The notes: generated by a model not told the origin, from the letters alone. DNA of 64,000 nucleotides from an uncultured Microbacterium sp. (GCA_913774665.1 CAJYHN010000008.1:70985-134984); one strand, 5' to 3'. Positions 1 through 9,840 are shown, numbered from the stretch's first letter. Program-made: numbers and translations.

Positions 1-1190
1 GCGTCCTGCAGCAGCAGCCCGCCCGAGACGAGACGCACGTCCATGCGCTCCTGCTGCCAGTCGGCCGGCAGCCGCAGCACGCGCAGGTTCTTCTTGAGCT
101 TGAACACCTCGAGCGCCTCGGGCTCGAAGTCGGGCGCGATGATCACCTCGGTGAAGATGTCGCGCAGGTTCTCGGCCATCTTGAGCGTCACCGTGCGGTT
201 CGCGGCGATGACACCGCCGAACGCCGACACGGGGTCGCACTCGTGCGCGCGCAGGTGCGCCGAGGCGATCGGATCGAGGGCGTGGGGGGCGGCGACGGCG
301 ATACCGCAGGGGTTCGCGTGCTTGATGATCGCCACGGCCGGCTTGACCATGTCGAAGGCGGCGCGGAGGGCCGCGTCGGCGTCGACGTAGTTGTTGTACG
401 ACATCTCCTTGCCCTGCAGCTGCGTGGCCTGGGCGATGCCGTGCCCGCCGACGCGCGTGTAGATCGCGGCGCGCTGGTGCGAGTTCTCGCCGTAGCGCAG
501 GGTCGACAGACGCTCGGCCTGGATGGTGAGGTGCGCGGGCAGGTCGACGTCGTCGGCGAGGGTGCCCTCGGCGAACCACGTCGACACGGCGGTGTCGTAC
601 GCGGCGGTGTGTGAGAAGGCGCGGGCCGCGAGCTCGCGGCGCTGCACGAGGGTCGTGCCGCCGGTGGCCTGCAGGGCGTCGATGATCGCGGGGTACGACT
701 CGGGCGAGACGACGATCGCCACGTTCGCGTGGTTCTTCGCCGAGGCGCGCACCATCGCGGGGCCGCCGATGTCGATCTGCTCGACGACATCGTCGCCCTC
801 GGCACCGGATGCCACGGTCTCGACGAACGGGTAGAGGTTCACGACCACGAGCTCGAAGGGGCGGATGTCGAGCTCTTCGAGCTGCGCCTCGTGCGAGGCC
901 AGACGCAGGTCGGCGAGGAGACCCGCGTGCACGTTCGGGTGCAGGGTCTTGACGCGTCCGTCGAGCGACTCGGGGAATCCGGTGACGGCGGACACGTCGG
1001 TGACGTCGTACCCGGCGTCGCGCAGCAGCGTGGCCGAACCGCCCGTCGAGACGATCTCGACCCCGGCGGCAGCGAGGGCCGCACCGAGCTCGAGCAGACC
1101 GGTCTTGTCGCTCACCGACACCAGCGCGCGGCGGATCGGGACGATGTCTCGGGGGCGGTAGTCGGCGGGGTCGTGGCGGGGTCCGGCCAT
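1..1190 (-). CDS. purH: Bifunctional AICAR transformylase/IMP cyclohydrolase PurH (3' end outside window)
   Basis: Catalyses the last two steps of de novo IMP synthesis. I translated the minus strand from ATG at 1190-1188; the frame stays open to the window edge, giving about 396 of the roughly 530 residues usual for the family, so the C-terminus lies outside. Visible motifs are VSVSDKTGL near residue 24 (start of the MGS-like cyclohydrolase domain), [17 protein letters not shown] around residue 80, LRYGENSHQ at the start of the transformylase domain, and KHANPCG, the KHxNPCG-like transformylase motif. purN lies 66 nt upstream on the same strand, so the two very probably form one purine operon. 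The only oddity is truncation by the window. Confidence 0.97.
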   Translation of the reverse strand, partial: MAGPRHDPADYRPRDIVPIRRALVSVSDKTGLLELGAALAAAGVEIVSTGGSATLLRDAGYDVTDVSAVTGFPESLDGRVKTLHPNVHAGLLADLRLASHEAQLEELDIRPFELVVVNLYPFVETVASGAEGDDVVEQIDIGGPAMVRASAKNHANVAIVVSPESYPAIIDALQATGGTTLVQRRELAARAFSHTAAYDTAVSTWFAEGTLADDVDLPAHLTIQAERLSTLRYGENSHQRAAIYTRVGGHGIAQATQLQGKEMSYNNYVDADAALRAAFDMVKPAVAIIKHANPCGIAVAAPHALDPIASAHLRAHECDPVSAFGGVIAANRTVTLKMAENLRDIFTEVIIAPDFEPEALEVFKLKKNLRVLRLPADWQQERMDVRLVSGGLLLQD

Positions 1191-1256
1191 GGCGTTCGGC
1201 TCCTGGGTCTCGAGTCGGGTTCGGATGCGCGACGGGCCGGCGCCCGTCGAGCGGGG

Positions 1257-1856
1257 TCAGGCTGTTCGGGATGCCGCGGCGGCGAGGTCGAGCTCACCTT
1301 CGGCGATCTGTCGGACGACGTCGATGAGCAGACGTCGTTCGACGGGCTTGATGCGTTCGTGCAGCGAGTCCTCGTCGTCGCCGGGGAGCACGGGGATGCG
1401 CTCCTGGGCGAGGATGGGCCCGGTGTCCACGCCGGAGTCGACGACGATCACGCTCGCGCCGGTCTGGGTGACGCCCGCGGCGAGGGCGTCGCGCACGCCG
1501 TGCGCTCCGGGGAACTCAGGCAGGTAGGCGGGGTGGGTGTTGATGATGCGCGGTTCCCACGCGGCGACGAGGTCGGCGGGGAGCAGACGCATCATTCCGC
1601 TGAGCACGACGAGGTCGGGGTTCCACACCGACAACTGGGCCCCGAGCTCGGCGCCCCACTCTTCGCGTGACGCGAAGGCGCTGAAGGGGACGAGGAAGGT
1701 CGGGATGCCGAAATGCTCGGCGTGGGCGAAGCCGTCGGCCTCGCGATCGGCACCGACCGCGATCACGCGCGCCGGAAAGTCGGGGGCGGATGCCGCCTCG
1801 AGCAGGGCGCGGAGGTTCGAGCCGGTGCCGGAGATGAGGACGGCGACCGTGAGCAC
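1257..1856 (-). CDS. purN: Phosphoribosylglycinamide formyltransferase PurN
   Basis: Transfers the formyl group of 10-formyl-THF to GAR in purine synthesis. The 199-residue product has the normal length for the family. It opens with the phosphate-binding [11 protein letters not shown], has the catalytic [15 protein letters not shown] segment (Asn and His of the N-x-H motif) and the later [10 protein letters not shown] segment with the catalytic Asp. The start is GTG at 1856. It has no Shine-Dalgarno but lies exactly 6 nt after a TAGACT box, which argues for a leaderless message. purH follows on the same strand; the DUF6350 membrane protein gene lies upstream. Confidence 0.97.
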   Translation of the reverse strand: MLTVAVLISGTGSNLRALLEAASAPDFPARVIAVGADREADGFAHAEHFGIPTFLVPFSAFASREEWGAELGAQLSVWNPDLVVLSGMMRLLPADLVAAWEPRIINTHPAYLPEFPGAHGVRDALAAGVTQTGASVIVVDSGVDTGPILAQERIPVLPGDDEDSLHERIKPVERRLLIDVVRQIAEGELDLAAAASRTA

Positions 1857-1862
1857 GCGCTC

Positions 1863-1868
1863 AGTCTA
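1863..1868 (-). promoter_or_regulatory. Putative -10 box of purN (leaderless)
   Basis: TAGACT on the minus strand, separated by 6 nt (GAGCGC) from the GTG start of purN. The spacing matches leaderless actinobacterial promoters, where transcription starts on the start codon. No convincing -35 was chosen. Confidence 0.5.
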
Positions 1869-1966
1869 CGCAGGTGCGTCCGCGCGCGCGGGCCCCTCGG
1901 GACCGGCAGCACCACTCGGACACCGCGTCCGGGCGCCACTGTCCGGCCGCCCCGATCACACCCGGT

Positions 1967-3562
1967 TCAGCTCGTGCCGTCGGGCTCGCCGCCGTGCTCC
2001 GACCAGGCCGCGCGGATGCGCGCGCGCACCTCGTCGTCGCTGAGCTCGCCGCTCGAACCCGCCGCGGGGCTCTCGGAAACCGGCGGCGCGGAAACGGGCG
2101 GCGCGGAAACGGCCGGCACGGACGAAGAGAACGCGCCGAGAGCACTCCCCCGCGCCCCGAGCCCGGTGTCGGTGGCGACGGCATCCGGGTCACGGTACGC
2201 GCTCGGCCACACGTCGTGCGGGATCCCCGCCCCGGTGGGCGAACCCGTGGGGGTCGGGCCCGTCCCGTGCTCGTCGCGGTCGAAGGGCACGTGCTCGCGC
2301 GCGGCATACGAGAAGCCGCGCTCATCGGACTCCTCGTGCCGCTCGTCGCCCTCGTCCCCACTGAGACGCGGGCTGAGCAGCAGGATCGCCAGGCCCACGA
2401 GCACCTCGAGCCCGAGGGTCAGGGCGAGCGGCCCCGGCTGCGGGCCCGTGTCGGCGAGGCGTCCCGGGCCGATCGATCCCGACGAGACGACGGCCGCGAG
2501 CGCCCCCACTCCCCCGGTGAGCGCCGCGACCACGACGGCCAGGACCAGTCGGGGCGCGCGCGGCTCGGGGCCGGCGGTGACCGGCATCCGGGATCGCAGG
2601 ATCCACCCGGTGAGCGCCCCCACGGCGACCGGCAGCAGCACGAGCAGCAGCAGCCACGACGAGGTCGAATCGGGCACCGCGCCCAGCACCGGGATGCCGG
2701 GAAGCGCACCGACCTGCGTCGCCGCGGGGGTGACCGCGGTGTCGGTGCCGAGGGCGAAGCCGGGTCCGGCGGCGAACGACACGGCCCACAGCACGAGTGT
2801 GGGCAGGTAGAGGAGCTGGCCGAGGGCGATGACGGTCGCACCGACGCCGTCGGCGTTACTCGCCTGGTACAGCCCGATCACCTGCGAGGCGCGGGCGATC
2901 AGCCCCGCCAGCACGACCACGGCGCCCACCGAGACGAGCCCGAGGGTCGCGATGGCGAGTCCGCGCAGGGCGAGTCCCGGAACGGACGCCCAGGTCGACG
3001 GCATCCGTTCGATCCATCCGCGCACGGCGTCGACAGGGCCGTCGTCGCCGACGCGCCACGCGCCCGCGATGGCACCGATGAGCGAGGGCACGAGGAAGAC
3101 CAGTGACGGCAGCAGGATCGCGAGCCAGGTCTCGGATGTCACAAGCGAGGCCTGCGAGGTGAGCGCGATGCCCGCGGAGAGCGCCGCGAAGACGAGCGAG
3201 CCCGACAGCCACCCGGTGGGACCGGAGCCCGCCTCGGCGGCGCGGGAACCCGAGCGGGCGGCGAAGAGGCCGGTGAAGGCGGCGAAGGCGAGGGGCGCGA
3301 GCGAGAGCGTGAAGGTCGCGAAGCTCGGGTCGATGCCGGTCGCGGCGAGGTACGCGTCGGGCAGGGTGATGGTCACCGGCACGAGGTGGCCGAGGTGCCA
3401 GACCGCGGCCGACGCGGGCCAGAGCGCGCCCCAGTCGGGATCGCCGATGCCGAAGACCCAGAGCAGCGTGAGCGGCGCGAGCACCACCGCGATACCGCCC
3501 GCGGCAGCCAGGACGGCGTCGAGGGCGGCGAGGAGAGCGATGAGGAGGCGATGCATGGGCAA
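1967..3562 (-). CDS. DUF6350-type multispanning membrane protein
   Basis: A 531-residue integral membrane protein. The first 430 or so residues hold many hydrophobic segments, beginning with LLIALLAALDAVLAAAGG at residue 6. The last roughly 100 residues are acidic, proline/serine-rich and soluble, with a PVSAPPVSAPPVS-type repeat. Family and position directly before purN match the DUF6350 proteins of actinobacteria (the Rv0955 position). The biochemical function is unknown to me. It lies 110 nt upstream of purN on the same strand. The family call rests on recollection of neighbourhood and overall look, not on a search. Confidence 0.8.
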   Translation of the reverse strand: MPMHRLLIALLAALDAVLAAAGGIAVVLAPLTLLWVFGIGDPDWGALWPASAAVWHLGHLVPVTITLPDAYLAATGIDPSFATFTLSLAPLAFAAFTGLFAARSGSRAAEAGSGPTGWLSGSLVFAALSAGIALTSQASLVTSETWLAILLPSLVFLVPSLIGAIAGAWRVGDDGPVDAVRGWIERMPSTWASVPGLALRGLAIATLGLVSVGAVVVLAGLIARASQVIGLYQASNADGVGATVIALGQLLYLPTLVLWAVSFAAGPGFALGTDTAVTPAATQVGALPGIPVLGAVPDSTSSWLLLLVLLPVAVGALTGWILRSRMPVTAGPEPRAPRLVLAVVVAALTGGVGALAAVVSSGSIGPGRLADTGPQPGPLALTLGLEVLVGLAILLLSPRLSGDEGDERHEESDERGFSYAAREHVPFDRDEHGTGPTPTGSPTGAGIPHDVWPSAYRDPDAVATDTGLGARGSALGAFSSSVPAVSAPPVSAPPVSESPAAGSSGELSDDEVRARIRAAWSEHGGEPDGTS

Positions 3563-3595
3563 AGGAACCCTACCCGCGTCGTCTCGGCCCGCCTC

Positions 3596-4366
3596 TCAGG
3601 CGCGGCGGCGAGCGCGCGAGACGAGAGCGCGCAGTGCGTCCAGCACGCCCCGGGAGGCCCCGACCGACGGAGTCGCCTGAGCGCCGGTCCCCACACGCCG
3701 CGCGTCGCGCCACCTTTCCCACACCACCGTCGCCACCCGCGGATCCGCTCCGATCGGGGCGGTGGTCAGGTCGGCCGCGGCCTTCTCGATGACACGCGAG
3801 AAGTGCCCCGGGGCGAGGACGTAGCTCGCTGCGACCGTTCGCTGACCGGCGGTGCGCGCAGCGTCCACGGCATCCGGGATGCGGGGATCGGATGCCGCGG
3901 CGTACGCCGTCACGACGGGGCCTGCGACACCGGCCTCGGCCATGAGCTCCGCCATGCGTTCGACGTCGACGACCGCGCCCGGCCGCGTGGAACCGGCCGC
4001 GGCCAGCACGACGGTATCGCCCGCTCCCGCTCCCGCCTCGCGGACGCGATCGGCGAGGATCTCCGCCAGCACGGGGTGCGGGCCGAGCGCGGGAGCCACG
4101 GGAAGACCGCCGGCCGCCTCCACCAGGTCGACCTCGGTGTGGTACCCGGTCGACAGCAGGAGCGGCACGATCACGATGTCTGAGGTGCGCTTGCGTGCGG
4201 CCGCGACGACGTCGGTGACGTACGGACCGTGCACGTCGACGTACGCCTCGTGCACCTCGACACCGGCGGGGGCGGTCGCGCGTACGACCTCGAGGAGCTC
4301 GCGCACGACCACGCGCCCCTCCTCGAACCGGGTGCCGTGGGCGCAGGCGATGAGTACCGCGGTCAT
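3596..4366 (-). CDS. Sirohydrochlorin ferrochelatase/CbiX-like protein
   Basis: Predicted to insert Fe(II) into sirohydrochlorin, the last step to siroheme, the cofactor of the NirB encoded upstream. The N-terminus MTAVLIACAHGTR carries the metal-binding histidine of the CbiX/SirB family. A second region, VPLLLSTGYHTEVDL (residues about 67-81), carries the second metal-ligand histidine. At 256 residues it fits two CbiX-like halves, as in related actinobacterial proteins. The ATG overlaps the stop of the hemD-like gene by 4 nt (ATGA), so the two are translationally coupled. It is the last gene of the nirB operon. Confidence 0.88.
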   Translation of the reverse strand: MTAVLIACAHGTRFEEGRVVVRELLEVVRATAPAGVEVHEAYVDVHGPYVTDVVAAARKRTSDIVIVPLLLSTGYHTEVDLVEAAGGLPVAPALGPHPVLAEILADRVREAGAGAGDTVVLAAAGSTRPGAVVDVERMAELMAEAGVAGPVVTAYAAASDPRIPDAVDAARTAGQRTVAASYVLAPGHFSRVIEKAAADLTTAPIGADPRVATVVWERWRDARRVGTGAQATPSVGASRGVLDALRALVSRARRRA

Positions 4367-5502
4367 GAGTCCTCCTCATCGATCACGTCGAGCCGGTATC
4401 CGCGTTTGTAGACCGTGCGGATGAGATCGGCGCCGCCGAGCGCCTCGCGGGTGCGGGCCACGGCGACCTCGACGGCGTGGCCGCTGGCCTCGGCGTTCGA
4501 CAGCGCCGCGACCAGGTCGGCGCGCGAGACGACCGCGCCGGGCACGCGCGCGAGAGCTCGCAGGATCTCGACGCCCGTGCGCGGGAGCGGCGTGAACTCC
4601 CCGTCGAGCACGATCCCCGACGACCGGATGCCGAGCAGCCCGGCCGTCGTGGCGAGGACGGGCGCATCGGCCCCGCCGTAGTGCGTGACCACCGCGCGCA
4701 CGAGCGCGCCCAGGCGCCCGCGGTCGGGGACGAGGGGATCGATCCCGGCGTCGCGCAAGGGACCGGCCGTGATCGGGCCGACCGCCGCGATGAGCACCCG
4801 TCCGTCTCGCGCACGGGATGCCACCCCCGCGAGCGCCTCGGCGCGCTCGGCAGCCAGGATCCACTCGCGGGCCGCGGGGGCCGAGGTGAACAGCACGGCG
4901 TCGATCTCGCCGCGGGCGACCTGCCGGGTCGAGGCGGCCACGGCCTCGGGGTCGGGCGGCGGGCCCCACCGGTAGATCGTGAGACTCGTCACGCGCGCGC
5001 CCGCTGCCTCGAAGGCGTCGTCGAGGCCGTCGGCTCCGGAGCCGTGGTGCTGCACCGCGACATGGAGCCCCGCGATGCCCTCGGCGACGAGGAAGTCGCG
5101 CAGCTCCGCCGAGGTCTCGCTCTCGGCGACCCAGTCGGCTTCGAACCCCGCCTGTTGGATCGCCCCGCGCGCCTTGGGCCCGCGGGCCACGATCCGTGCG
5201 CGCTGCAGCACGGCGCTCAGTTCGTCGTGGAGCCCCGCCTCGTCGGCGGTCTCCATCCACCCGCGGAAACCCACCCCGGTGGTCGCCACCACGACGTCGG
5301 GCGGGTCGGCGACGAGCAGGCGCGTGGCGGCGATCAGCTCGTCGTCGTCGACGTGCGGGATGATCGTCAGCGCCGGGGCGACCCGCACGCGAGCACCGTG
5401 CCGTTCGAGCGCGGCCGACAGCTCCCCCGACCGCCGGTCGACGGGAAGCAGCACGGTGCATCCGAGGAGCACCGTGCTGATCGTCCGCGCGGGTGTCGTC
5501 AC
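4363..5502 (-). CDS. Uroporphyrinogen-III synthase fused to a winged-helix DNA-binding domain (NnaR-like)
   Basis: Residues about 1-270 have the HemD fold (early LLPVDRRSGELSAAL, later FTSAPAAREWIL). The C-terminal 95 residues form an OmpR/PhoB-type winged helix, ending in IRTVYKRGYRLDV, the typical wing sequence. In actinobacteria such HemD/response-regulator fusions include NnaR, an activator of nitrate/nitrite assimilation, and Rv0260c, which lies next to a sirohydrochlorin chelatase gene as here. I therefore infer a regulatory role, possibly with residual enzymatic activity. The frame is open to 5946, but the start is GTG at 5502, which overlaps the upstream stop by 4 nt (GTGA) and gives 379 residues; the part upstream is an arginine-rich shadow of cobA. 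Confidence 0.88.
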   Translation of the reverse strand: MTTPARTISTVLLGCTVLLPVDRRSGELSAALERHGARVRVAPALTIIPHVDDDELIAATRLLVADPPDVVVATTGVGFRGWMETADEAGLHDELSAVLQRARIVARGPKARGAIQQAGFEADWVAESETSAELRDFLVAEGIAGLHVAVQHHGSGADGLDDAFEAAGARVTSLTIYRWGPPPDPEAVAASTRQVARGEIDAVLFTSAPAAREWILAAERAEALAGVASRARDGRVLIAAVGPITAGPLRDAGIDPLVPDRGRLGALVRAVVTHYGGADAPVLATTAGLLGIRSSGIVLDGEFTPLPRTGVEILRALARVPGAVVSRADLVAALSNAEASGHAVEVAVARTREALGGADLIRTVYKRGYRLDVIDEEDS

Positions 5503-6734
5503 CCGATGCCCTCCCCGTGCGCCGCGACCGCGACCGGCATGAGCAGATCTGCCCGGGCGACCTCGCCGAACACGAGCACGGCGGGGTTGGCGAGGCGGTA
5601 GGCCTCGGCATCCTGAATCGCTGCTCCGAGCGTCGTGCGGATCGTGCGCTGAGCGGGGGTGTGGCCGTTCTCGACGAAGGCGACGGGGCGGGTCTCGGGA
5701 GCACGGGCAGCGCGGGCCGCGGCGACGAAACGGGGCAGGGCGCTCACGCCCATGAGCGCGACGACGGTGGCACTGTCGTCGCGGAGGGCCGCGAGGGTGG
5801 CCTCGCTCGGGGTCTCCTGACCGTTCACGACGTGCAGGGTGCCGGCGACGCCGCGGTGAGTCACGGGGACCCCCGCCGCCGACGGCACGGCGATGGCGCT
5901 CGAGATGCCCGGCACGACCTCGACCGGGATGCCGGCGGCCCGGCACGCGAGCACCTCTTCGCCACCACGACCGTAGACGAAGGGGTCACCGCCTTTGAGT
6001 CGCACGACACGGAGGCCCTTCGCGGCGCGATCGACGAGGATCGCGTTGATCTCGTCCTGCGGCACGGGGTGGTGCTGGGGGCGCTTGCCCACGTCGACGA
6101 GCTCCACGTCGTCGCCGAGCTCACGGAGCACCCCGGTGGGTCCGAGGCGGTCGTGCACGACGACGTCGGCCTCGGCGAGCAGGGCGCGGGCGCGCACGGT
6201 CATCAGGTCGATCGGGCCGGGACCGCCGCCGACGAGCGCCACGCTCCCCACGAGCGGACGACGTCGGCGGCGGAGAGGGAGGGCGCCCGCGGCGAGGCGC
6301 TGGGCGATCGCGTCGCGCACGGCGACGCTACGGCGAGGATCGGCGCCCGCGGTCGAGACGACCCCGACCATGACGTCGCCGCTCGCGGTCTCGGCGGCGA
6401 GGCGCGCGGTGCCCTTGCCCCCGTGTCCGGCGTTGACGCACCACACGCGGCGGGCATCGGCGGCGGCGACGACGGCGGCGTCGACGGATGCCGAACCGGT
6501 GGCCGTGTGGCAGAACCAGGCGTCATCGAGGTCTTCAGCGACGAACCCACGCGGCATCCACGCGATATCGCCCGACGCGGCCAGGGCGGCGAGGGCCGGC
6601 GTCGCGACGGGGGCGACGAGCCGCACCCGGGCACCGGCCGCGCGCAGCCGGGCGATACGTCTCTGGGCGACGGAACCGCCGCCCACGCAGACGACGAGCT
6701 TGTCGGTGAGGTCGAGTCCTGTGAGAGCGATCAT
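5499..6734 (-). CDS. cobA: Siroheme synthase: precorrin-2 dehydrogenase plus uroporphyrinogen-III C-methyltransferase
   Basis: A 411-residue fusion. The N-terminal 160 or so residues are Met8-like, with the NAD-binding CVGGGSVAQRRI near residue 16 and CVNAGHGGKG in mid-domain. The remainder is a SUMT domain with VGGGPGPIDLMTVRA, VRLKGGDPFVYGRGGEE and VVPGISSAIAVP. It lacks the C-terminal chelatase activity site expected of full CysG; the separate chelatase gene downstream would complete siroheme synthesis. The start ATG overlaps the nirD stop (ATGA) and the stop overlaps the next GTG. It could equally be named cysG. Confidence 0.93.
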   Translation of the reverse strand: MIALTGLDLTDKLVVCVGGGSVAQRRIARLRAAGARVRLVAPVATPALAALAASGDIAWMPRGFVAEDLDDAWFCHTATGSASVDAAVVAAADARRVWCVNAGHGGKGTARLAAETASGDVMVGVVSTAGADPRRSVAVRDAIAQRLAAGALPLRRRRRPLVGSVALVGGGPGPIDLMTVRARALLAEADVVVHDRLGPTGVLRELGDDVELVDVGKRPQHHPVPQDEINAILVDRAAKGLRVVRLKGGDPFVYGRGGEEVLACRAAGIPVEVVPGISSAIAVPSAAGVPVTHRGVAGTLHVVNGQETPSEATLAALRDDSATVVALMGVSALPRFVAAARAARAPETRPVAFVENGHTPAQRTIRTTLGAAIQDAEAYRLANPAVLVFGEVARADLLMPVAVAAHGEGIG

Positions 6735-7180
6735 CGGGGGTCTCCTTCTCCGTCGTCCACCACGGGGGCGAGCTTGACGAACACGTCACCGTCGGTCACC
6801 GCCACCGGGTGCACGCGCACCGAGAGCGGCTCCTTGCCCTGTGTGTCGAGGCACGCGCCGGTGCGCAGGTCGAACACCTGCTTGTACATGGGCGAGGCGA
6901 CGGTGGGCACGCCCGCGCGGTCGCCGACAATCCCGCGCGACAGGATGGCGGCCCCGCTGAACGGGTCGACCTGGTCGGTGGCGAAGATGCGCCCGTCGAA
7001 GGTGCGGAACAGTGCGATCTGGCGGTCGCCGACGAGGGCTGCGGCACCGCGCTCGACGAGCAGGTCGTCGACCCGGCAGATGCGGGTCCACGCGGAGCGC
7101 CCTGCGCCCGCGAGGGCGTCGACGGGTGCGTCGGGCGCCGGGGTCTCGGCATCCATGTTCGTCGCCTCCAGGATCGTCAC
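6731..7180 (-). CDS. nirD: Nitrite reductase (NADH) small subunit NirD
   Basis: A 149-residue protein with the Rieske-like fold of NirD and without cluster-ligating Cys/His pairs, as is normal for this subunit. Recognisable stretches are RICRVDDLLVERGAAALV, IALFRTFDGRIFATDQVDPF and GVPTVASPMYKQVFDLRTG. The frame runs on upstream as a shadow of nirB. The chosen start is GTG at 7180, which overlaps the nirB stop by 4 nt; an in-frame ATG at 7156 is the alternative. Working with NirB it reduces nitrite to ammonium in the cytoplasm. Confidence 0.93.
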   Translation of the reverse strand: MTILEATNMDAETPAPDAPVDALAGAGRSAWTRICRVDDLLVERGAAALVGDRQIALFRTFDGRIFATDQVDPFSGAAILSRGIVGDRAGVPTVASPMYKQVFDLRTGACLDTQGKEPLSVRVHPVAVTDGDVFVKLAPVVDDGEGDPR

Positions 7181-9834
7181 GAGCGCACCGCCAGGGTCGT
7201 GCCGCCGATGAGGACCGCGCCGGAGGAGCGTTCCTCGGCGGTCGCGGGGCGGGGCTGGCCGCGCTCGGACACGTACGCCAGTGTGGGGTCGGCGGTGTCG
7301 GGGGCGTTGACGAAGCTCTGGAAGCGCTTGAGCTTCTCGGGGTCGGCGAGGGTCGCCGCCCACTCGTCTTCGTAGTTGTCGATGTGCGCGGCCATGGCGC
7401 GGTCGAGGTCGTCGGCGATGCCGAGGGTGTCGTCGAACACGACGCCCTTCAGCGCCTCGAGGCCGCCCTCGTAGTCCTCCATCCACGGAGCCGTGCGCTG
7501 CAGCCGGTCGGCGGTGCGGATGTAGAACATCAGGAAGCGGTCGATGGCCCGCAAGAGGCCGTCGTCGTCGAGACCCTCGGCGAAGAGCACCGCGTGGCGC
7601 GGGGTGAAGCCGCCGTTGCCGCCGACGTACATGTTCCAGCCGGCCTCGGTCGCGATGACGCCGACGTCCTTGCCGCGCGCCTCGGCGCACTCGCGCGCGC
7701 AGCCCGAGACGCCGAACTTGATCTTGTGGGGCGAGCGGAGGCCTCGGTACCGCAGCTCGAGCTGCACGGCCATGCCGACCGAGTCCTGCACGCCGTAACG
7801 GCACCAGGTCTGCCCGACGCACGACTTCACGGTGCGCAGGGACTTGCCGTAGGCCTGTCCCGACTCGAAGCCGGCGTCGACGAGGCGCTTCCAGATCGCG
7901 GGCAGCTGCTCGAGGCGAGCGCCGAACATGTCGATGCGCTGGCCGCCGGTGATCTTCGTGTACAGCCCGAAGTCGCGGGCGACCTCGCCGATCACGACGA
8001 GACCGTCGGGGGTGATCTCCCCGCCCGCGATGCGCGGCACGACGCTGTAGGTTCCGTCGCGCTGGATGTTGGCCATCACGTGGTCGTTGGTGTCCTGCAT
8101 CGTCGCGAGCTCGCCCTCGAGCACGTGCCCCGAGTAGAGGCTGGCCAGGATGCTCGCGAGCGCCGGCTTGCAGATGTCGCAGCCGCGGCCGGTGCCGAAG
8201 CGCTCGACGATCGCGGTAAAGGTCTTCAGCCCCGAGATGCGGACGGCGTCGAACAGCTGCGCGCGCGTGAACGAGAAGTGCTCGCACAGACCGTTCGAGA
8301 CTTCCTTCCCGGATGCCGCCAGCTCGGTCGCCACGAGCTTCTTCACGAGCGTGAAGCACGAGCCGCACGCCGCTCCCGCCTTGGTGCACGCCTTGACCTC
8401 GGCGGCATCCGCGCAGTCGTGCTCGGTGACGGCGCCGCGCACGGTACCGGCCGTGACGCCGTTGCACGAGCAGACGATGGCGTCGTCGGGCAGGTCGCCC
8501 TGCGGGGCGGGCGCGAGGTCGGACGGCATGAGGTACGCGGCGGGATCGCCGCCCAGCGCGCGACCGACGAGGGGGCGCAGCGACGTGTAAGCCGAGGCGT
8601 CACCCACGAGGATGCCGCCGAGCAGCGTCTGCGCGTCGTCGCTCAGCACGAGCTTCTTGTAGACACCCGAGATCGGGTCGGCGTACGTGACGTCGAGGGC
8701 GTTGGGGGTCTCGGCGAACGCGTCGCCGAAGCTCGCGACCTCGACGCCCGAGAGCTTGAGCTTCGCCGAGGTGTCGAAGCCGTCGAATGCGGCCTCGCCC
8801 CCGAGCAGGCGGGTCGCGGCGACCTCGGCCATCGCGTAGCCGGGAGCGACGAGGCCGATGCATTGTCCGTCGAAGCTGGCGACCTCGCCTATCGCGAGGA
8901 TCGCCGGGTCGGAGGTATCGCAGCCCGCGTCAATGACGACCCCGCCGCGCGGATCGACCGCGAGCTCCGCGGTGCGCGCGAGCTCGTCGCGGGGGCGCAC
9001 ACCGACCGTGAAGACGACGATGTCGACGGCCTCCCACGTGCCGTCGCGCAGCTCGAGGCCGCACACGGCGCCGGTCTTGTCGGCATCCACCCGCGTCGTC
9101 ACCGAACTCATGCGCACCTCGATGCCGCGCGCCTCGATGAGCCGCTGCAGCGCCTTCGCGCCGCCGAGGTCGAGCTGGGCCGACATGAGCCGCTCGTTCG
9201 ACTGCAGGACGAACGGCGAGACGCCCTCGGCCTGCAGCGCTCCCGCCGCCTCGAGTCCGAGCAGACCCCCACCGACGACCGCGCCGCGCAGGGGCCGGCC
9301 GAGCTGGGCCGAGCGCTTCGCGACCCAGGCGCGCATGCCGGCGACGTCGTCGAGCGTGCGGTAAACGAAGCACCCCTGGTGGTCGAAGCCGTCGAGGGCG
9401 AGGCGCGCGGCGTACGACCCGGTGGCGAGCACGAGGCGGTCGTACGAGTGGAGGGAGCCGCCGACCGTGGTGACGGTGCGGGCGGCGCGGTCGATCTTCG
9501 TGACCCGGGCGTCGGTGTGCACCCGCACACGGTCGTGGTCGAGGACCGCCGCGTCGAGGGCCAGGTCGTCCGGCGTCTTGCCAGTGAAGATCCCGGTCAG
9601 GCCGACCCGGTCGTAGGGGCCGCGGGCCTCGTCGCCGAGCACCGTGATCGACCAGCGGCCGTCGGTGTCGCGGCTCGTGAGGCTCTCGACGAAGCGGTGG
9701 GCCACCATCCCCGCACCCACGACCACGACGGATCCGGATGACGCGGGGTGGAGCATGCCGTCACCGTACGCGACGGAGTTTGCCGGGGCGTCTGCGGCGT
9801 GTTTCGTTCCGGTTGCGGGGTTCGAGCGGGCCAT
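7177..9834 (-). CDS. nirB: Nitrite reductase (NADH) large subunit NirB
   Basis: An 885-residue assimilatory nitrite reductase. Order: FAD-binding VVVGAGMVAHRF near residue 36; a second dinucleotide motif VVGGGLLGLEAAGAL; a BFD-type [2Fe-2S] region starting CSCNGVTAGTVRGAV near residue 450 with CTKAGAACGSC after it; then the siroheme/[4Fe-4S] domain with CVGQTWCRYG near 668 and SGCARECAEARGKD (C-x5-C and C-x3-C). All cluster ligands appear present. Start ATG 9834 lies 6 nt after a TAGCGT box. M27 is an alternative start. First gene of a five-gene operon with 4-nt overlaps throughout. Confidence 0.96.
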   Translation of the reverse strand: MARSNPATGTKHAADAPANSVAYGDGMLHPASSGSVVVVGAGMVAHRFVESLTSRDTDGRWSITVLGDEARGPYDRVGLTGIFTGKTPDDLALDAAVLDHDRVRVHTDARVTKIDRAARTVTTVGGSLHSYDRLVLATGSYAARLALDGFDHQGCFVYRTLDDVAGMRAWVAKRSAQLGRPLRGAVVGGGLLGLEAAGALQAEGVSPFVLQSNERLMSAQLDLGGAKALQRLIEARGIEVRMSSVTTRVDADKTGAVCGLELRDGTWEAVDIVVFTVGVRPRDELARTAELAVDPRGGVVIDAGCDTSDPAILAIGEVASFDGQCIGLVAPGYAMAEVAATRLLGGEAAFDGFDTSAKLKLSGVEVASFGDAFAETPNALDVTYADPISGVYKKLVLSDDAQTLLGGILVGDASAYTSLRPLVGRALGGDPAAYLMPSDLAPAPQGDLPDDAIVCSCNGVTAGTVRGAVTEHDCADAAEVKACTKAGAACGSCFTLVKKLVATELAASGKEVSNGLCEHFSFTRAQLFDAVRISGLKTFTAIVERFGTGRGCDICKPALASILASLYSGHVLEGELATMQDTNDHVMANIQRDGTYSVVPRIAGGEITPDGLVVIGEVARDFGLYTKITGGQRIDMFGARLEQLPAIWKRLVDAGFESGQAYGKSLRTVKSCVGQTWCRYGVQDSVGMAVQLELRYRGLRSPHKIKFGVSGCARECAEARGKDVGVIATEAGWNMYVGGNGGFTPRHAVLFAEGLDDDGLLRAIDRFLMFYIRTADRLQRTAPWMEDYEGGLEALKGVVFDDTLGIADDLDRAMAAHIDNYEDEWAATLADPEKLKRFQSFVNAPDTADPTLAYVSERGQPRPATAEERSSGAVLIGGTTLAVRS

Positions 9835-9840
9835 GCCCCG

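Noticed and set aside
7012-9741. A 909-codon open frame on the plus strand opposite nirB
   Set aside because: Composition is Arg/Gly/Asp/Glu-rich without any domain; it arises from the strongly G/C-biased third positions of nirB.
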